From positions 3,501,501-3,565,500 of the forward strand of contig NZ_CP120635.1 in the NCBI RefSeq assembly GCF_021353295.2: a stretch of DNA of 64,000 nucleotides, given 5' to 3'. Under the pieces are notes generated by a model. The model was not told the DNA's origin. It ran no database searches and saw nothing but the letters and a program-made list of their open reading frames with translations. Shown piece after piece: positions 49,247-59,346 of this stretch. Each line of letters begins with the position of its first letter. Position 1 is the stretch's first letter. The stretch is from Pseudodesulfovibrio thermohalotolerans. GTDB lineage: Bacteria > Desulfobacterota > Desulfovibrionia > Desulfovibrionales > Desulfovibrionaceae. The position numbers and the translations under genes are program-made.

Positions 49247-50671
49247 ATGTCGCAAGCATCGTTCGAGAACATCTGCATATTTCACATTCTGGATGGCCTG
49301 CGGGACGGGCTGTCCCATTTCTCTCCGCCGAGCCGGGTGGCCGTGGTCTATGCCGTGGGCCGGGGTGAGCCGCCGCGCATCTGCGATCCGCAGGGGCTGC
49401 TCGAAGGCCATGAGCCCAAGCTTCAGGATTATTTTCTGTATTCGAGCCGCTGGCGCGGCAAGGAGGAGCGCATCGAGGGGTTGCGCGTCCTCAGCCCGGA
49501 TGAGGTCGGATTGGACCTTGCCGGACTCATCAACCTGGCGGCGCGGTCCAACTCCGTGAGCTACCAGATGTGGTTTACCGAAGAGCACCCGGATATGTGC
49601 TCCCTCGGTCCCACGCGGAGCTGGCTGGAATACGCGGCCGAGCTTTTTTCCCAGCATTTTGCCACGGGCAGCGTCCTGGGCCTGGACACCGCCGGATTCA
49701 TGCTTCAGCACTGCGCCATTCACGCCATTAGGGATTACATCGTGGACGAGCGTTCCCGCCAGGGGTGGCTGGATACCCAGATCAGGGTTTATCCTTTCCT
49801 GGACGCGCTTATCGGCGTGTCGGCCACCAAGGAGGAAGGCGCTGCCCCGAGGGGGCGCATCGTGGTGGTGGAGCCCACCCAGCTCGATCAGGTCCGCTTC
49901 ATTTGCCGGTTCCCTGAACACGAGCAGCCCAAGACCGCGAATTTCAAGCATGTCCGCAAGCTGTTGCAGGCGGTTGAGGACTCGGGCAGGGTCCTGGTCT
50001 CGAACGGGACCTCCGTGCTCGGCATCGCCATCGGCCCCATGCCCGGCGCCTACCTGGCTGCCCAGTTCTCCGGCTCCTACGGGTTCCTCTGGATTCGCGA
50101 TCAACTGGTGTGCAGCTTTGGCGACGGCCGGTTCCGCTCTTCCAATCTTCGGGCCAATCTGGTCCAACTGGAGGAGCAGCTTCTGGAAACGGACATGACC
50201 ATGGAGAAGCAGAACGCCTTGTTCAAGATCGTCACCACCATGGTCAACCGGGTGCGCGATCGCAAGCACGGCTGTACCCTGGTGGTGGACATGGCCCGCG
50301 AGCCCATGACCATGTCCGGCCAGCATCTGGTGGAGCCGCTGGACCTGACCAGCACCAGCCATCTCAAGCTGGCCTGCTCCCTGGCCAAGCTGGACGGAGC
50401 CGTGCACATTGGCCGGGACCTCAAGCTGCACGGCTTTGCCTGCCTCATGGACGGCCGCAGTGTGCCCGGCGAGAACCGGGCCAGGGGCGCGCGCTTCAAC
50501 TCCGCTCTGCGTTTTACCGCCGAGCACGAGGAGCTTGTGGTGGTGGTCGTGTCCGCCGACCGGCCCGTTTCCATCATCAAGGACGGGGTGGAACTGACCG
50601 CCCTGTGCCACTTCCAGCACATCTGCGGCCTGCGGCGTCCCCCGCTTCTGGCCGAGTGGGTCATGAGCTGA
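49247..50671 (+). CDS. DisA_N/DAC-domain-like protein with degenerate RHR motif
   Basis: A 474-residue cytoplasmic protein. The C-terminal third resembles a diadenylate cyclase (DAC) domain: HGCTLVVDMA, then LDGAVHIGRDLKLHGFACLMDG (the DGA motif) and VVVVVSADRPVSIIKDG. The second nucleotide-binding motif, RHR in DisA/CdaA, reads RFN here (ARGARFNSALRFT), so c-di-AMP synthesis is doubtful. The N-terminal ~300 residues show no domain I recognise. It sits alone on the plus strand. It might bind rather than make the nucleotide. Confidence 0.7.
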   Translation: MSQASFENICIFHILDGLRDGLSHFSPPSRVAVVYAVGRGEPPRICDPQGLLEGHEPKLQDYFLYSSRWRGKEERIEGLRVLSPDEVGLDLAGLINLAARSNSVSYQMWFTEEHPDMCSLGPTRSWLEYAAELFSQHFATGSVLGLDTAGFMLQHCAIHAIRDYIVDERSRQGWLDTQIRVYPFLDALIGVSATKEEGAAPRGRIVVVEPTQLDQVRFICRFPEHEQPKTANFKHVRKLLQAVEDSGRVLVSNGTSVLGIAIGPMPGAYLAAQFSGSYGFLWIRDQLVCSFGDGRFRSSNLRANLVQLEEQLLETDMTMEKQNALFKIVTTMVNRVRDRKHGCTLVVDMAREPMTMSGQHLVEPLDLTSTSHLKLACSLAKLDGAVHIGRDLKLHGFACLMDGRSVPGENRARGARFNSALRFTAEHEELVVVVVSADRPVSIIKDGVELTALCHFQHICGLRRPPLLAEWVMS

Positions 50672-50687
50672 CCCCCGTTCCCGGACC

Positions 50688-50933
50688 ATGCGCGCCGACT
50701 GGATATCCGATCCCCTCTTCTGGGTCCTTGCCCTGCCCGCTTTGGCCGTCTCCGGACTGCTCGTCCAGATGGTCCTTTCCCTGTTCCGCTGTTGCGCCTC
50801 CTTCAAGCTGCGGGGACGCCCGGTCCAGCTCAAGTGGTGGATGATTCCCGTAACATCCGCTGTCTGCGGCTTGCTGTGGCTTCTTGCCGCGCTTTACGTC
50901 GTTTTTGGTCAAGATATTCATTTCTATGGATAA
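50688..50933 (+). CDS. Small membrane protein (81 aa)
   Basis: Two hydrophobic helices (residues ~9-32 and ~50-73) around a basic loop with two cysteines. It starts 16 bp after the DAC-like gene and is probably cotranscribed with it. No family recognised. Confidence 0.6.
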   Translation: MRADWISDPLFWVLALPALAVSGLLVQMVLSLFRCCASFKLRGRPVQLKWWMIPVTSAVCGLLWLLAALYVVFGQDIHFYG

Positions 50934-51091
50934 TCATTACGATTATCGACGTAACGAAAATACTGTTCAGTTGTAACGCAAGCGTTGCCCTCCTGTAACA
51001 AATCGGGTCGCCAAAACTGAAACCCCGAGTAGGTTCACTAACTTTGGAGCACTGCATCGAAACTGTGGGCCGTGCCGAAAGAGGGGGAAAA

Positions 51092-53641
51092 ATGCGACTC
51101 AGCGTCAAGATGATACTGTTCTGCCTGTTGGTGGGGATTGTTCCCCTGGCGGGCATGGCGGGTTACAGTTTGCACAACGCTTCGGAGAGCTTGAAGGAAC
51201 AGTCCTACAGCAAGCTCGTGGCCCTGCAGGAAGCAAAGTCCAAAGAGCTGGACGGGCTGACCGAGCTTTGGAACCGTGACATCACCATGTATTCCGAGGC
51301 CAAATACGTATACAGCGCGTTGGTCAGGCTTCGTGACATCATTTTCTACGCCGCTAAACCCGGCGAGCGCATGAACCTGGCTGACGAGGATTACGCGCAC
51401 GCCCTGAAACGGGTCGTCCCGGATTTCGCCCCATGGGTCAAGGTGCGCGGGTACGCCGACGCCCTGCTTCTGGACGACACCGGGCGTATCGTCTTTTCCG
51501 TGGCCATGGGCCGCGAGTTGGGTGAGGACATCGTCAACGGCCCCATGGCCGGGAGCCGCCTCGCCGGGGCCTGGAAGCGGGCCTTGAAGGGCGAGACCGT
51601 GTTCGTCGACTTCGCCCCCTACTCGCCTCTCGACGGGCTGCCCTGCGCCTTTATCGCCGCTCCCGTCCGCCGTTACGGCGAGGGTATCGAGGGCGTGGCC
51701 GTGCTCCGCATTCCCATCGATTCCGTGGACAGGGTCATGCGCGTCAGGGCGGGCATGGGCAAAACCGGCGAAACATTTCTGGTGGGATCGGATGGGCTTA
51801 TGCGGTCCGATCTCCATTCCGATCCCGAGGCGCACAGCGTGATCGCCTCCTTTGCCGATCCCGGATCGGGGACCATGGATTCCGAACCGGCCCGCCGCGC
51901 GCTCGGCGGCGAGAGCGGCCGCATGGACAGCGTCGACTATCGAGGTTGCGAGGTCCTGGCCGCCTATTCCCCGATCAACGTCGGCGGTGTGGTCTGGGGG
52001 CTGGTGGCCAAGATCGACGCTTCAGAGGCCCTGAATCCGGTGCGCGGACTTGAGAACGCGGCCATGGCCGTGGGCAGCGTGTCCGCAGCGGGTATTGTTC
52101 TCATTACCTTGATTTTCTTGCGTATGGTTCTGCTCAAGCCGCTCAGGGAATTGCGTGTTTACGCAGGCCGTGTGGCCGATGGCGACCTGGACGCGCGGCC
52201 CGAGGGCCGGTTCAAGGGCGAATTGGGCGAAGTCACCGAGGCCATTGAGCGGATGGTTCACAACCTGGGCGAGAAGATGCGGGAGGCTGGGGAGGCGTCG
52301 CGTCTTGCCGAGACCCGCGCCGCCGAGGCCGAGGCCGCCGTTGTCCGGGCCGAAGGGGAACGCCGGGCGCGCACGGACGCGGCCCGGGCCCAGCGCGAGG
52401 GGATGCTTCAGGCAGCCGGAATGCTGGATAATGTCGTCTCCGGAATGCGCGAGGCGTCGGCCACGGTGAACCAGGAGTCCGATCGGATCATGGAAGGGGC
52501 CAACAGCCTCAGTTCTCGCGTGGAGATCACGGCGGCGTCCATGGAGGAGCTTGCCGGGTCCATCCGCGAGGTGGCGAACAACGCCGAGACAGCGTCCAAG
52601 GACGCGGAATTCGCGCGCCAGCGCGCCCAGGAAGGGTCCGAGGTGGTGCGCCGCACCGTGGAGTCCATCGGCGACGTGTATTCCATCACCGAGCAGCTCA
52701 AGGAGCAGGTTTCCAGCCTGGGCGGCAAGGCCGATTCCATCGGCAAGGTTATGAACGTGATCTCCGACATCGCCGACCAGACCAACCTCCTGGCGCTCAA
52801 TGCGGCTATCGAAGCCGCCCGCGCTGGCGAGGCCGGACGCGGATTCGCGGTGGTCGCCGACGAGGTTCGCAAACTCGCGGAAAAGACCATGGACGCCACC
52901 CGTGAGGTGGGCGGGTCCATCGCGGCTATCCAGGCCGACGTGCGCGAGAACATCAAGGGCATGGACCGCGCCGCCGAAAGGGTGGACGTGGCCAACCGTC
53001 TGGCCGGGGAATCGGGGCAGGCGCTCAGCGAGATCATGGAGTTTTTCGAGACCGTCACGCGGCAGGTGGAGACCATCGCCACCGCCAGCATTCAGCAGTC
53101 CAGCGTGGGCGAGGAGATCAATCAGGCCGTGAGCGAGGTGGACACCGTGTCCACGCAGACCGCCGGGGCCGTGGCCCAGACCGGCGGAGCCATCGGCGAG
53201 CTGACCGGCCAGATCGAGACCCTGTCCAAGCTTTACGGGTTGTTCATGCTCCTGGGTGAAGGCGTGGTCCAGCAGCAGGTGGAAGCCCTGGCCAAGGCCC
53301 CGGACCTGGCCGTGTCCGACAGACGGTTCAAGGTGTTGCAACGGGTGGTCCGGGACAATCCGAGTCTGGAGACGGCCTGGATCGTGGACTCCCGGGGCGT
53401 GCAGTCCTCGGAGTTCGCTACGGCGAGTGGCGGATCGGAGAACCTGAAAGGCGGGCCGGGGTCCAGTTGGGCCGACCGCGACTGGTTCCGCGAAACCATG
53501 CGCACCGGTGAGAGTTTTATCTCGAACATCTATTATTCCGAAGCCTTGGAAGACTATTGTTTGACCGTTGCGACGCCGGTCAAGGATGGCGAAGGCCACA
53601 TTCTGTCCGTGCTGGCCGTGGACGTCCGCCACGCGGTCTAG
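51092..53641 (+). CDS. Methyl-accepting chemotaxis protein with C-terminal sensor-like domain
   Basis: An 849-residue chemoreceptor. In order: TM1 (~8-28), a large periplasmic dCache-type sensor (~30-320), TM2 (~325-350), HAMP (~350-405), and the signalling coiled coil with the conserved tip around [20 protein letters not shown] (~560-580). After the coil come about 100 extra residues (~750-849) that look like a second PDC/Cache-type domain ([18 protein letters not shown] ... [17 protein letters not shown]), which would lie in the cytoplasm. The ATG at 51092 follows GAGGGGG; earlier starts add a tail without similarity. Confidence 0.88.
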   Translation: MRLSVKMILFCLLVGIVPLAGMAGYSLHNASESLKEQSYSKLVALQEAKSKELDGLTELWNRDITMYSEAKYVYSALVRLRDIIFYAAKPGERMNLADEDYAHALKRVVPDFAPWVKVRGYADALLLDDTGRIVFSVAMGRELGEDIVNGPMAGSRLAGAWKRALKGETVFVDFAPYSPLDGLPCAFIAAPVRRYGEGIEGVAVLRIPIDSVDRVMRVRAGMGKTGETFLVGSDGLMRSDLHSDPEAHSVIASFADPGSGTMDSEPARRALGGESGRMDSVDYRGCEVLAAYSPINVGGVVWGLVAKIDASEALNPVRGLENAAMAVGSVSAAGIVLITLIFLRMVLLKPLRELRVYAGRVADGDLDARPEGRFKGELGEVTEAIERMVHNLGEKMREAGEASRLAETRAAEAEAAVVRAEGERRARTDAARAQREGMLQAAGMLDNVVSGMREASATVNQESDRIMEGANSLSSRVEITAASMEELAGSIREVANNAETASKDAEFARQRAQEGSEVVRRTVESIGDVYSITEQLKEQVSSLGGKADSIGKVMNVISDIADQTNLLALNAAIEAARAGEAGRGFAVVADEVRKLAEKTMDATREVGGSIAAIQADVRENIKGMDRAAERVDVANRLAGESGQALSEIMEFFETVTRQVETIATASIQQSSVGEEINQAVSEVDTVSTQTAGAVAQTGGAIGELTGQIETLSKLYGLFMLLGEGVVQQQVEALAKAPDLAVSDRRFKVLQRVVRDNPSLETAWIVDSRGVQSSEFATASGGSENLKGGPGSSWADRDWFRETMRTGESFISNIYYSEALEDYCLTVATPVKDGEGHILSVLAVDVRHAV

Positions 53642-53701
53642 CCGGTTACAGGCTTTCGGACGGTCCGGGCCGCGAATCCCGGCAAGGCGGCAGCGGCCGG
53701 T

Positions 53702-54817
53702 CTAGCGGCCGAATCGCGGACGGCGGTGAACGAGCATGGCCAGCACGACAAGGGCGGCCAATCCCAAGGCCCAGGCAAGCCCGGTGACCGGCAGAACCGA
53801 CCGTTCCTCCACCTTGCCCGCGGGCGGATTGACCACTTCGGCACCGTCCGGCGCGTGCAGGCCGAAGCGCGCCAGGGCCGTGCCGTCGAACCGCATCACC
53901 GGCTCGGTGGAGACGGGCAGCATCTCGCGGACGTCAACGCCGTCGAGGACTTTGAGCGCCACTCTGGCCGCGTTCTCGCCGACATTCTTGGCGGGAATCA
54001 TCAGCCCGCCTACCGCCCCGGACCCGAAGGCCGCGTCGTTGACGAGGAATATGGGCGAGGCCGCGCGTGCCCGGATGAGGGCCGCTATATTCTCGTTCGA
54101 CACGGGGTTGCCGTCACGGTCTTCGGTAAACCGCAGGAAAAGAACCGCGCCCGATGAAGGCACGCTGGCCAGGGTGTCGCCCAGTTCGGCAAGATTCAGC
54201 TCCCCGTCGTCTCCCGCCTCAAAGCCCGGGAACATGATTTGCGCCCGGTCCAGATAGGGTTCCATGGCCCGGTTCACGGCTTTTCTGATCCGAGCCGACT
54301 CGGGAGCGCCGTCCACAATGGCCACCAAGAGCCGGGTCTCGGGACGCATGGCGAAGATAAGATTCACGTTTTCGCGCACAGAGCAGGTCATGGGAATGCC
54401 GGTGCAGTTGCCGCATTCGGAAAGCTCTCTCGGATTGGGGCGGTCCATGGCGCAGAAGATCAGCGGCGCGTTCGGGAACAGGTCCCTGAATTTGCGGGCA
54501 AAGGCAAAGGCGATGTCGCCCTCGGTCACAACGGCGTCGGGCGTCTTCCCGGCCATGGCTTCGGACATTCTGTCGTAGGCCGCGTCAAAGGCGTCCTCGT
54601 CCGTGCTGTCGGACGGGAGAAACGCCTGTTGCACCCCTGCCCTGCTGCCCAGGCCCTCGATCAGCCCTGATGCCAACCGCTGGTTCCAAGGGGTGGGGGC
54701 GGGGTCGGAATGGAGCAGGAGAACATCCCTGGCCAAGGCCGGGGCGCAGGTCCAGAGCAACCATGTCAGGCACAGTACTGCGGAAAATCGGAACCGTGTA
54801 ATTCGTTTGTTTTTCAA
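53702..54817 (-). CDS. ABC-type substrate-binding sensor-like protein with C-terminal membrane helix
   Basis: A 371-residue protein with a signal peptide (residues ~1-29), a two-lobed periplasmic binding-protein fold of the PF04392 type (VLLLHSDPAPTPWNQRLASG ... FLVNDAAFGSGAVGGLMIP) and one C-terminal helix (~345-362) that anchors it in the inner membrane. Such proteins resemble the sensory part of two-component and GGDEF proteins. A diguanylate cyclase gene lies 61 bp upstream in the same direction, so it may feed a signal to it. Confidence 0.75.
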   Translation of the reverse strand: MKNKRITRFRFSAVLCLTWLLWTCAPALARDVLLLHSDPAPTPWNQRLASGLIEGLGSRAGVQQAFLPSDSTDEDAFDAAYDRMSEAMAGKTPDAVVTEGDIAFAFARKFRDLFPNAPLIFCAMDRPNPRELSECGNCTGIPMTCSVRENVNLIFAMRPETRLLVAIVDGAPESARIRKAVNRAMEPYLDRAQIMFPGFEAGDDGELNLAELGDTLASVPSSGAVLFLRFTEDRDGNPVSNENIAALIRARAASPIFLVNDAAFGSGAVGGLMIPAKNVGENAARVALKVLDGVDVREMLPVSTEPVMRFDGTALARFGLHAPDGAEVVNPPAGKVEERSVLPVTGLAWALGLAALVVLAMLVHRRPRFGR

Positions 54818-54878
54818 TATATCCTCGATCGTCAGTTCTCGGTAACTGTCGATATGCCGGGCGGCGCATTCGGCCGCA

Positions 54879-55919
54879 TCAGGCCGTGCAGACCCGGTTT
54901 CGGCCCGTATCCTTGGCCTTGTACAGGGCGGCGTCGGCGGCCCCGATCAATTCGCTTGCGGACCACCCCACCTTCATGCGGGCCACGCCCACGGACACGG
55001 TGAAGCCGATGGAATCGTCCGCCAGCTTGCCGTCGGTGCGGACCCGGAAGTCGTACCGCTCCACATCCTTCCGCAGGGCTTCGGCATTGGTGACGGTCCG
55101 GGTCAGGTCCATGCCCTGCACGACCACCATCAGTTCTTCGCCCCCGTAACGGGCCGCGAACCCTTGGTATCGGACGGCGTGCGTGTCGACAATGTGGGCC
55201 AGGGCGCGGAGAACGTCGTCACCCGCCTGATGGCCGTAGGTATCGTTGACGTTCTTGAAGTGGTCCACGTCGATCATCATCACGGCCAGCGGCGTGCCGG
55301 TCCGGGCGAATTCCTCGGCCGTGACCTTGAGGTGCGCTTCCAGGGAGCGCCGGTTATGGAGTTGGGTAAGCAGGGGATCGAAGGCGGCGGTCATCCGGAA
55401 GTGTTCGGCCTTGGCGTTGAGCGCCCTCGCCTCCTCCCGGAATTCCTCTATGAGTTCCTTGAACATGCCCCGCACCCGGGACACGATCAGGGATTTCTGG
55501 CTCCCGTCCCGAAGGACCTCAACGGTCTCTTCGCGGAAGGAGTGGAGCCGCTTGTCCTGGCGTTCGTTGGCCCCGTGCATGGACGAGACTATCTCGTTCA
55601 TCTCGTTGATGAGGACCGCTGCGGTGCGCTTTTCCTGGGCCAGGGCCTCCTCCAGCTCCAGTGCGCCGATGGTCTGGAGCAGATACCCGTCGAGCAGGCC
55701 GACGACCGTTTCCAGCCGCTTTTCCGAAAAGTCGTTCTGCATGAGCTGTTCGCAGATTTCGAACTGTATCTCGGATTTCTTGTGGTCGGAGTAAATGGAC
55801 AGGCGGGAGAGCAGGTTCCGGATGAACAGGATGATGGCTATCCAGTCCGCTTCGTTGGGGTTGCCGGTTTCACGGAGATTCTTGAACAGGAGGTCGAGCT
55901 TGCTGGAGCTTGTGGACAT
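54879..55919 (-). CDS. GGDEF diguanylate cyclase
   Basis: A 346-residue cytoplasmic cyclase. The N-terminal ~175 residues are helical without a known domain; the GGDEF domain (~185-346) has an intact signature (RYGGEELMVV), substrate and metal residues (MMIDVDHFKNVNDTYGH) and a GVARMK segment. No I-site RxxD is evident just before GGEEL. Makes c-di-GMP from GTP. GGGAGA precedes the ATG at 55919. Confidence 0.92.
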   Translation of the reverse strand: MSTSSSKLDLLFKNLRETGNPNEADWIAIILFIRNLLSRLSIYSDHKKSEIQFEICEQLMQNDFSEKRLETVVGLLDGYLLQTIGALELEEALAQEKRTAAVLINEMNEIVSSMHGANERQDKRLHSFREETVEVLRDGSQKSLIVSRVRGMFKELIEEFREEARALNAKAEHFRMTAAFDPLLTQLHNRRSLEAHLKVTAEEFARTGTPLAVMMIDVDHFKNVNDTYGHQAGDDVLRALAHIVDTHAVRYQGFAARYGGEELMVVVQGMDLTRTVTNAEALRKDVERYDFRVRTDGKLADDSIGFTVSVGVARMKVGWSASELIGAADAALYKAKDTGRNRVCTA

Positions 55920-56527
55920 CGTAGCTGTCTCCCGGTGTGAGCGGCTCTGAATTTGCTCGGCCAACCGGCCGGCCGGTAGAAAATGACGCCTATACAGTCT
56001 GATAGCACCGGTCGGCGATCCGGTTCAAGGGGAAAGGGGGAAAAGTGCGGGCGCAAAAAAGTGCGCCTTGCCGGGTTATCCGGCGGGCATCAGGGCCTGA
56101 CATTTCAAATTATGCACTTTATGACGGCCTGGTGCGGGTATTATTGGCGCACGGTGCTCTTTCTTGGAGCGGGGCGACTCCATTCGCCATATGTCTTATC
56201 GAAACAATCGGCGTCTATTTCCTCCCATCCTCCGTCTCAGGTTCTTCGTTACCCTCATTTCGAGGTCCTTTACCTTTGATTCAAATATACGCTCCCCGGA
56301 AAATGGGCGCAAGAGGTTGGGCCGAATAATCCGCCTGGTAGGCCGCAACCATCGGTCGGGCTTGAAGATAAAAGTGCTTTTTTTTCGGGAAAGGGGGCCG
56401 GTCACCGGCCAGGGACACGCATTCCGTAGAAGGTCCAATTATGACAGAATATTATCCCTGTGTTCAAAAGGCAAGCACAAAGGGTCCTCCGGGGAAGATC
56501 GGGGCGGCGGACAGGAAAAAAGAGGGA
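55920..56527. other. Intergenic region without a recognisable gene
   Basis: About 600 bases between two minus-strand genes. I see a GGCCGGT/ACCGGCC palindrome near 56395-56412 and several short frames without ribosome binding sites. Promoters for the diguanylate cyclase gene must lie in the left part. Confidence 0.45.
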
Positions 56528-56794
56528 CTAGTCTTCTTCGAACGGGTCGCTGATGAGGTCCAGAACCCTGGCATGATCGAGGCTGTGGGCGGCGCTCCCC
56601 TTTCCGGCCAGATCAAGTCCCAGCGCGTCCAGGTTCGCTTCGGCCTCGGCGGCTTCCCGGCGGCCCAGGTTTCGGGTCACGGCGGTCATGGCGTCGTCCA
56701 GGCTCTCGGTGGCACGGGCCTTGAGCTCCTGTATGCGTTCGCGGGAGGTTCCGACAATGGATTCGTGGGGCGGGATGGATTGTATAGCGGGCAT
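56528..56794 (-). CDS. Small helical protein (88 aa), hypothetical
   Basis: A soluble, highly helical protein (RERIQELKARATESLDDAMTAV...) with an acidic end (SDPFEED). AGGAG stands six bases before the ATG at 56794. No cysteine or membrane segment. Family unknown. Confidence 0.65.
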   Translation of the reverse strand: MPAIQSIPPHESIVGTSRERIQELKARATESLDDAMTAVTRNLGRREAAEAEANLDALGLDLAGKGSAAHSLDHARVLDLISDPFEED

Positions 56795-56881
56795 TTTCGT
56801 CTCCTTCTTGTTGGCTGGCCCGATAAACAGCAAGACCCGTGCTGACTAAAAAATAGTATGTAAATTCAAACAGTTGTGATT

Positions 56882-57307
56882 TTAGTCGTTCTCTCGGGCG
56901 GCAGGTTTTTCCGCTTTTCGGACCGGAACGAGGAACAGGGTCAGGATCACGAGACCGAAGAACGCGGCATAAATTCCGGCGAACCAGGCCGGATCGATGT
57001 CGGGAAACAACACCCGGCCCAGCCAGTATTGCACGCACGAAACAGGTTCTCCGCCCTCTTGGCCGGCAGCGCGGCGCAGGGCCGCTTCCCATTTGGTCAG
57101 GGGGCAAAGGCTGCCTGCAACGGTTTCGGCCAGGACAAAGCCCATGAGGGCCGCGTGGGTCCAGCGGAACCCTCTGTTTCGTGCGAACCTCCATCCGGCC
57201 GCCGCTCCGATCCATATGGCGGGCAGGCCCAGGACGATGAAGGCCGCGACCGCGAAATGGACGGCCAACACGACGTCCGCCCAGAAGGCCGGTGCGCCGT
57301 CCGTCAT
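56882..57307 (-). CDS. DUF2784 family membrane protein
   Basis: A 141-residue inner-membrane protein with four hydrophobic helices, the second containing FAVAAFIVLGLPAIWIGAA and the third ending AETVAGSLCPLTKWE, the DUF2784 hallmark. Function unknown. Its ATG overlaps the hydrolase stop by four bases. Confidence 0.85.
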   Translation of the reverse strand: MTDGAPAFWADVVLAVHFAVAAFIVLGLPAIWIGAAAGWRFARNRGFRWTHAALMGFVLAETVAGSLCPLTKWEAALRRAAGQEGGEPVSCVQYWLGRVLFPDIDPAWFAGIYAAFFGLVILTLFLVPVRKAEKPAAREND

Positions 57308-58140
57308 CGGCAGTGGCCCGGCAGCCCCGCCAGGAATCGGCGGAACCCGTCCGTATAGCCTGGGGACGTCAGAAAGCCGTGGTTGTGGTCACCGGTCAGT
57401 CCCCAGAACAACTTGGGGCCTTCGTATGTCTCGTACAGCTCCCGGCCCATGGCGTAGGGCACGAGCTCGTCGTCGGGGCTGTGCAGGAACAGGGCGGGCG
57501 TCCGAACTTCGGATAGGGCGCGCAGGCTGTCGTATCGATGCTGGATCAGCCAGCGGACCGGCAGCCAGGGGTATTGCTTCGCCCCCATGTCCGTCAACGA
57601 GGTGAAGGTGGATTCCAGGATTAGTCCGCCGGGTTCTTCGCCCCGCCGCGTCAGGTCCGCCGTCAGCCGTGCCGCCACGCCGCCGCCCAGACTGCGCCCG
57701 AACACGATAATGTCGCGCGGCTTGACGTCGCGGATCTTCACCAGCCAGTCCCACGCTGCCAGCGCATCGGCCCTGGTGGCCTTTTCCGATGGCCTGCCGC
57801 CGCTTTGCCCGTATCCCGAGTAGTCGAAAACCAGCACGGACAACCCGAGATCGTGAAATATCCTGTACGATTCCATCAGGTGGGAGATGTTGCCCCCGTT
57901 GCCGTGGCAGAACAGCAGGACCCGCTCCTCGCCCTCGCAGGGCAGCCACCATGCGTGAATCCTCGTGCCGAGCGCGTTTTCCAGCCACACGTCCTCGAAT
58001 GCCAGCCCGTTTCCGTCCGGCGTATCCGCCAATTCGTTCCTCGGGCAATAGACCAGTCCGTTCTGGGCGCAGAACACCCATGCCGCCATGCCTCCATAGA
58101 CGGTCCCTGCGGCCGCCGCTATCTTCAAAATCGTCCACAT
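57304..58140 (-). CDS. Alpha/beta hydrolase, membrane-anchored
   Basis: A 278-residue serine hydrolase of the BEM46/ABHD13 type. One N-terminal membrane helix (~5-25), then the fold with FGRSLGGGVAARL (nucleophile Ser in GRSLG), an Asp in LHSPDDELVPY and a His in TGDHNHGF, a complete triad. Probably an esterase or thioesterase at the inner membrane. The ATG at 58140 is used; the open frame runs further upstream without similarity. Confidence 0.88.
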   Translation of the reverse strand: MWTILKIAAAAGTVYGGMAAWVFCAQNGLVYCPRNELADTPDGNGLAFEDVWLENALGTRIHAWWLPCEGEERVLLFCHGNGGNISHLMESYRIFHDLGLSVLVFDYSGYGQSGGRPSEKATRADALAAWDWLVKIRDVKPRDIIVFGRSLGGGVAARLTADLTRRGEEPGGLILESTFTSLTDMGAKQYPWLPVRWLIQHRYDSLRALSEVRTPALFLHSPDDELVPYAMGRELYETYEGPKLFWGLTGDHNHGFLTSPGYTDGFRRFLAGLPGHCR

Positions 58141-58212
58141 GCCGATACCATACACCGCGCTGCCCTTTTGTGCACCCTTTCCATTTTTCCGGCCTTGATT
58201 TACCTTGCGCCC

Positions 58213-58818
58213 ATGGACATCGCAGGCATCATTCTGGCCGGGGGGCTCGGCACCCGCATGGGCCGCGTCAAGAAGGCGTTTCTGACCATTCGGGGCCAAA
58301 CCATTGTCGACCGGCTTCTCGCCGTCTACCGTCCCCTGTTCTCCGAAATTCTCATCTCCGCCCGCGATCTCGACGATTTCGCCGACTACCCCTACCCTCT
58401 CGCGCCGGATAAATACGAGGCCCGTTCCTCCCTGACCGGCATCCACGCCGGGCTGGTCGCCATGCGCGCTTCGCACGGCTTCATGGCCGCCTGTGACGGG
58501 CCGTTTCTTCAGCCCGGACTGGTACGCGCCCTTCTTGAACAGGCCGCCCCGGAAGACGACGTCGTCATTCCCCTCAAGGATGACGGCTACGTCGAACCCC
58601 TCTGCGCCGTCTACTCCAAGCGGTGCCTCCCGTTCATCGAGGCGCAGCTTCAGAGCGAAAACTACCGCATCATCGGATTCTTCGATCAGGTTCGGGTCAG
58701 AAAAGTTCCGATCTCCCTGCTCCGCCAGGGCGATCCCCACCAGGTATCCTTTTTCAATGTGAACACCCCCGACGACCTGAGGCAGGCCGAACGTCTGGCC
58801 GAAGAACTCGGGATTTAG
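58213..58818 (+). CDS. mobA: Molybdenum cofactor guanylyltransferase
   Basis: A 201-residue nucleotidyltransferase that attaches GMP to Mo-molybdopterin. N-terminal GIILAGGLGTRMGRVKKAFL is the GTP-binding signature (LAGGxSxRMG...K); MAACDGPFL carries the metal Asp, and PEPLCAVY-like VEPLCAVYSK follows. The bis-MGD cofactor it makes is used by formate dehydrogenases and similar enzymes. Confidence 0.93.
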   Translation: MDIAGIILAGGLGTRMGRVKKAFLTIRGQTIVDRLLAVYRPLFSEILISARDLDDFADYPYPLAPDKYEARSSLTGIHAGLVAMRASHGFMAACDGPFLQPGLVRALLEQAAPEDDVVIPLKDDGYVEPLCAVYSKRCLPFIEAQLQSENYRIIGFFDQVRVRKVPISLLRQGDPHQVSFFNVNTPDDLRQAERLAEELGI

Positions 58819-59346
58819 GCGGGCTAAAGGTCGGGGGCAGATGATATGCCTCCGGCGGCCGGGGGAAGCCTTGGCACATAGCCAAAGGACTCAAGCATAC
58901 GTCCGGCGGCGTGTTTGGTGTTCTTGTTATACGATTTCGAAGCGCCTTGATCCAGCGGGTGATCCAACCGCAGATTTAATATGTCAAGCAATCCCATGGC
59001 ACCCCTGCGGCCATGACACAAACGGTCGTTCCGGCAAGGTCAAGCCCTCCGTGTGGACCGGTCTTGCCGTGCCGACTTTGCAAGTGTCGTGACCACTGCA
59101 GACGATGGCGAGAGGGCTGTGTGTGGCTTCGGCTTGATGGCTAAAAAAGATCATTCCTAAATATAACCAGTGAGTTGAGAGTTCCCCTCACATCCCCCAT
59201 GGGAACATGACTTCCGCAGTGATCTGTTCTTTTCTATTAATCGCCATAAGCAATATCGGTTGACATGTTTATTTGATGCAAGTTAAAGGGTAGTAAATTG
59301 AACTTGGAGTGCCGCGAACTACGTAAATAAAGTAAAGAATAATTGT
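58819..59346. other. Intergenic region with fold-back element remnant
   Basis: Holds the left-end fragment of the fold-back element (58847-58868) and then drifts from G+C-rich to A+T-rich sequence towards the next gene. No gene seen. The base-composition change marks the left edge of a probable acquired segment. Confidence 0.5.
58847..58868. repeat. Fold-back repeat element, left-end fragment (copy C)
   Basis: TGCCTCCGGCGGCCGGGG plus a few more bases match the left end of copies A and B; the match then stops. Confidence 0.7.
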
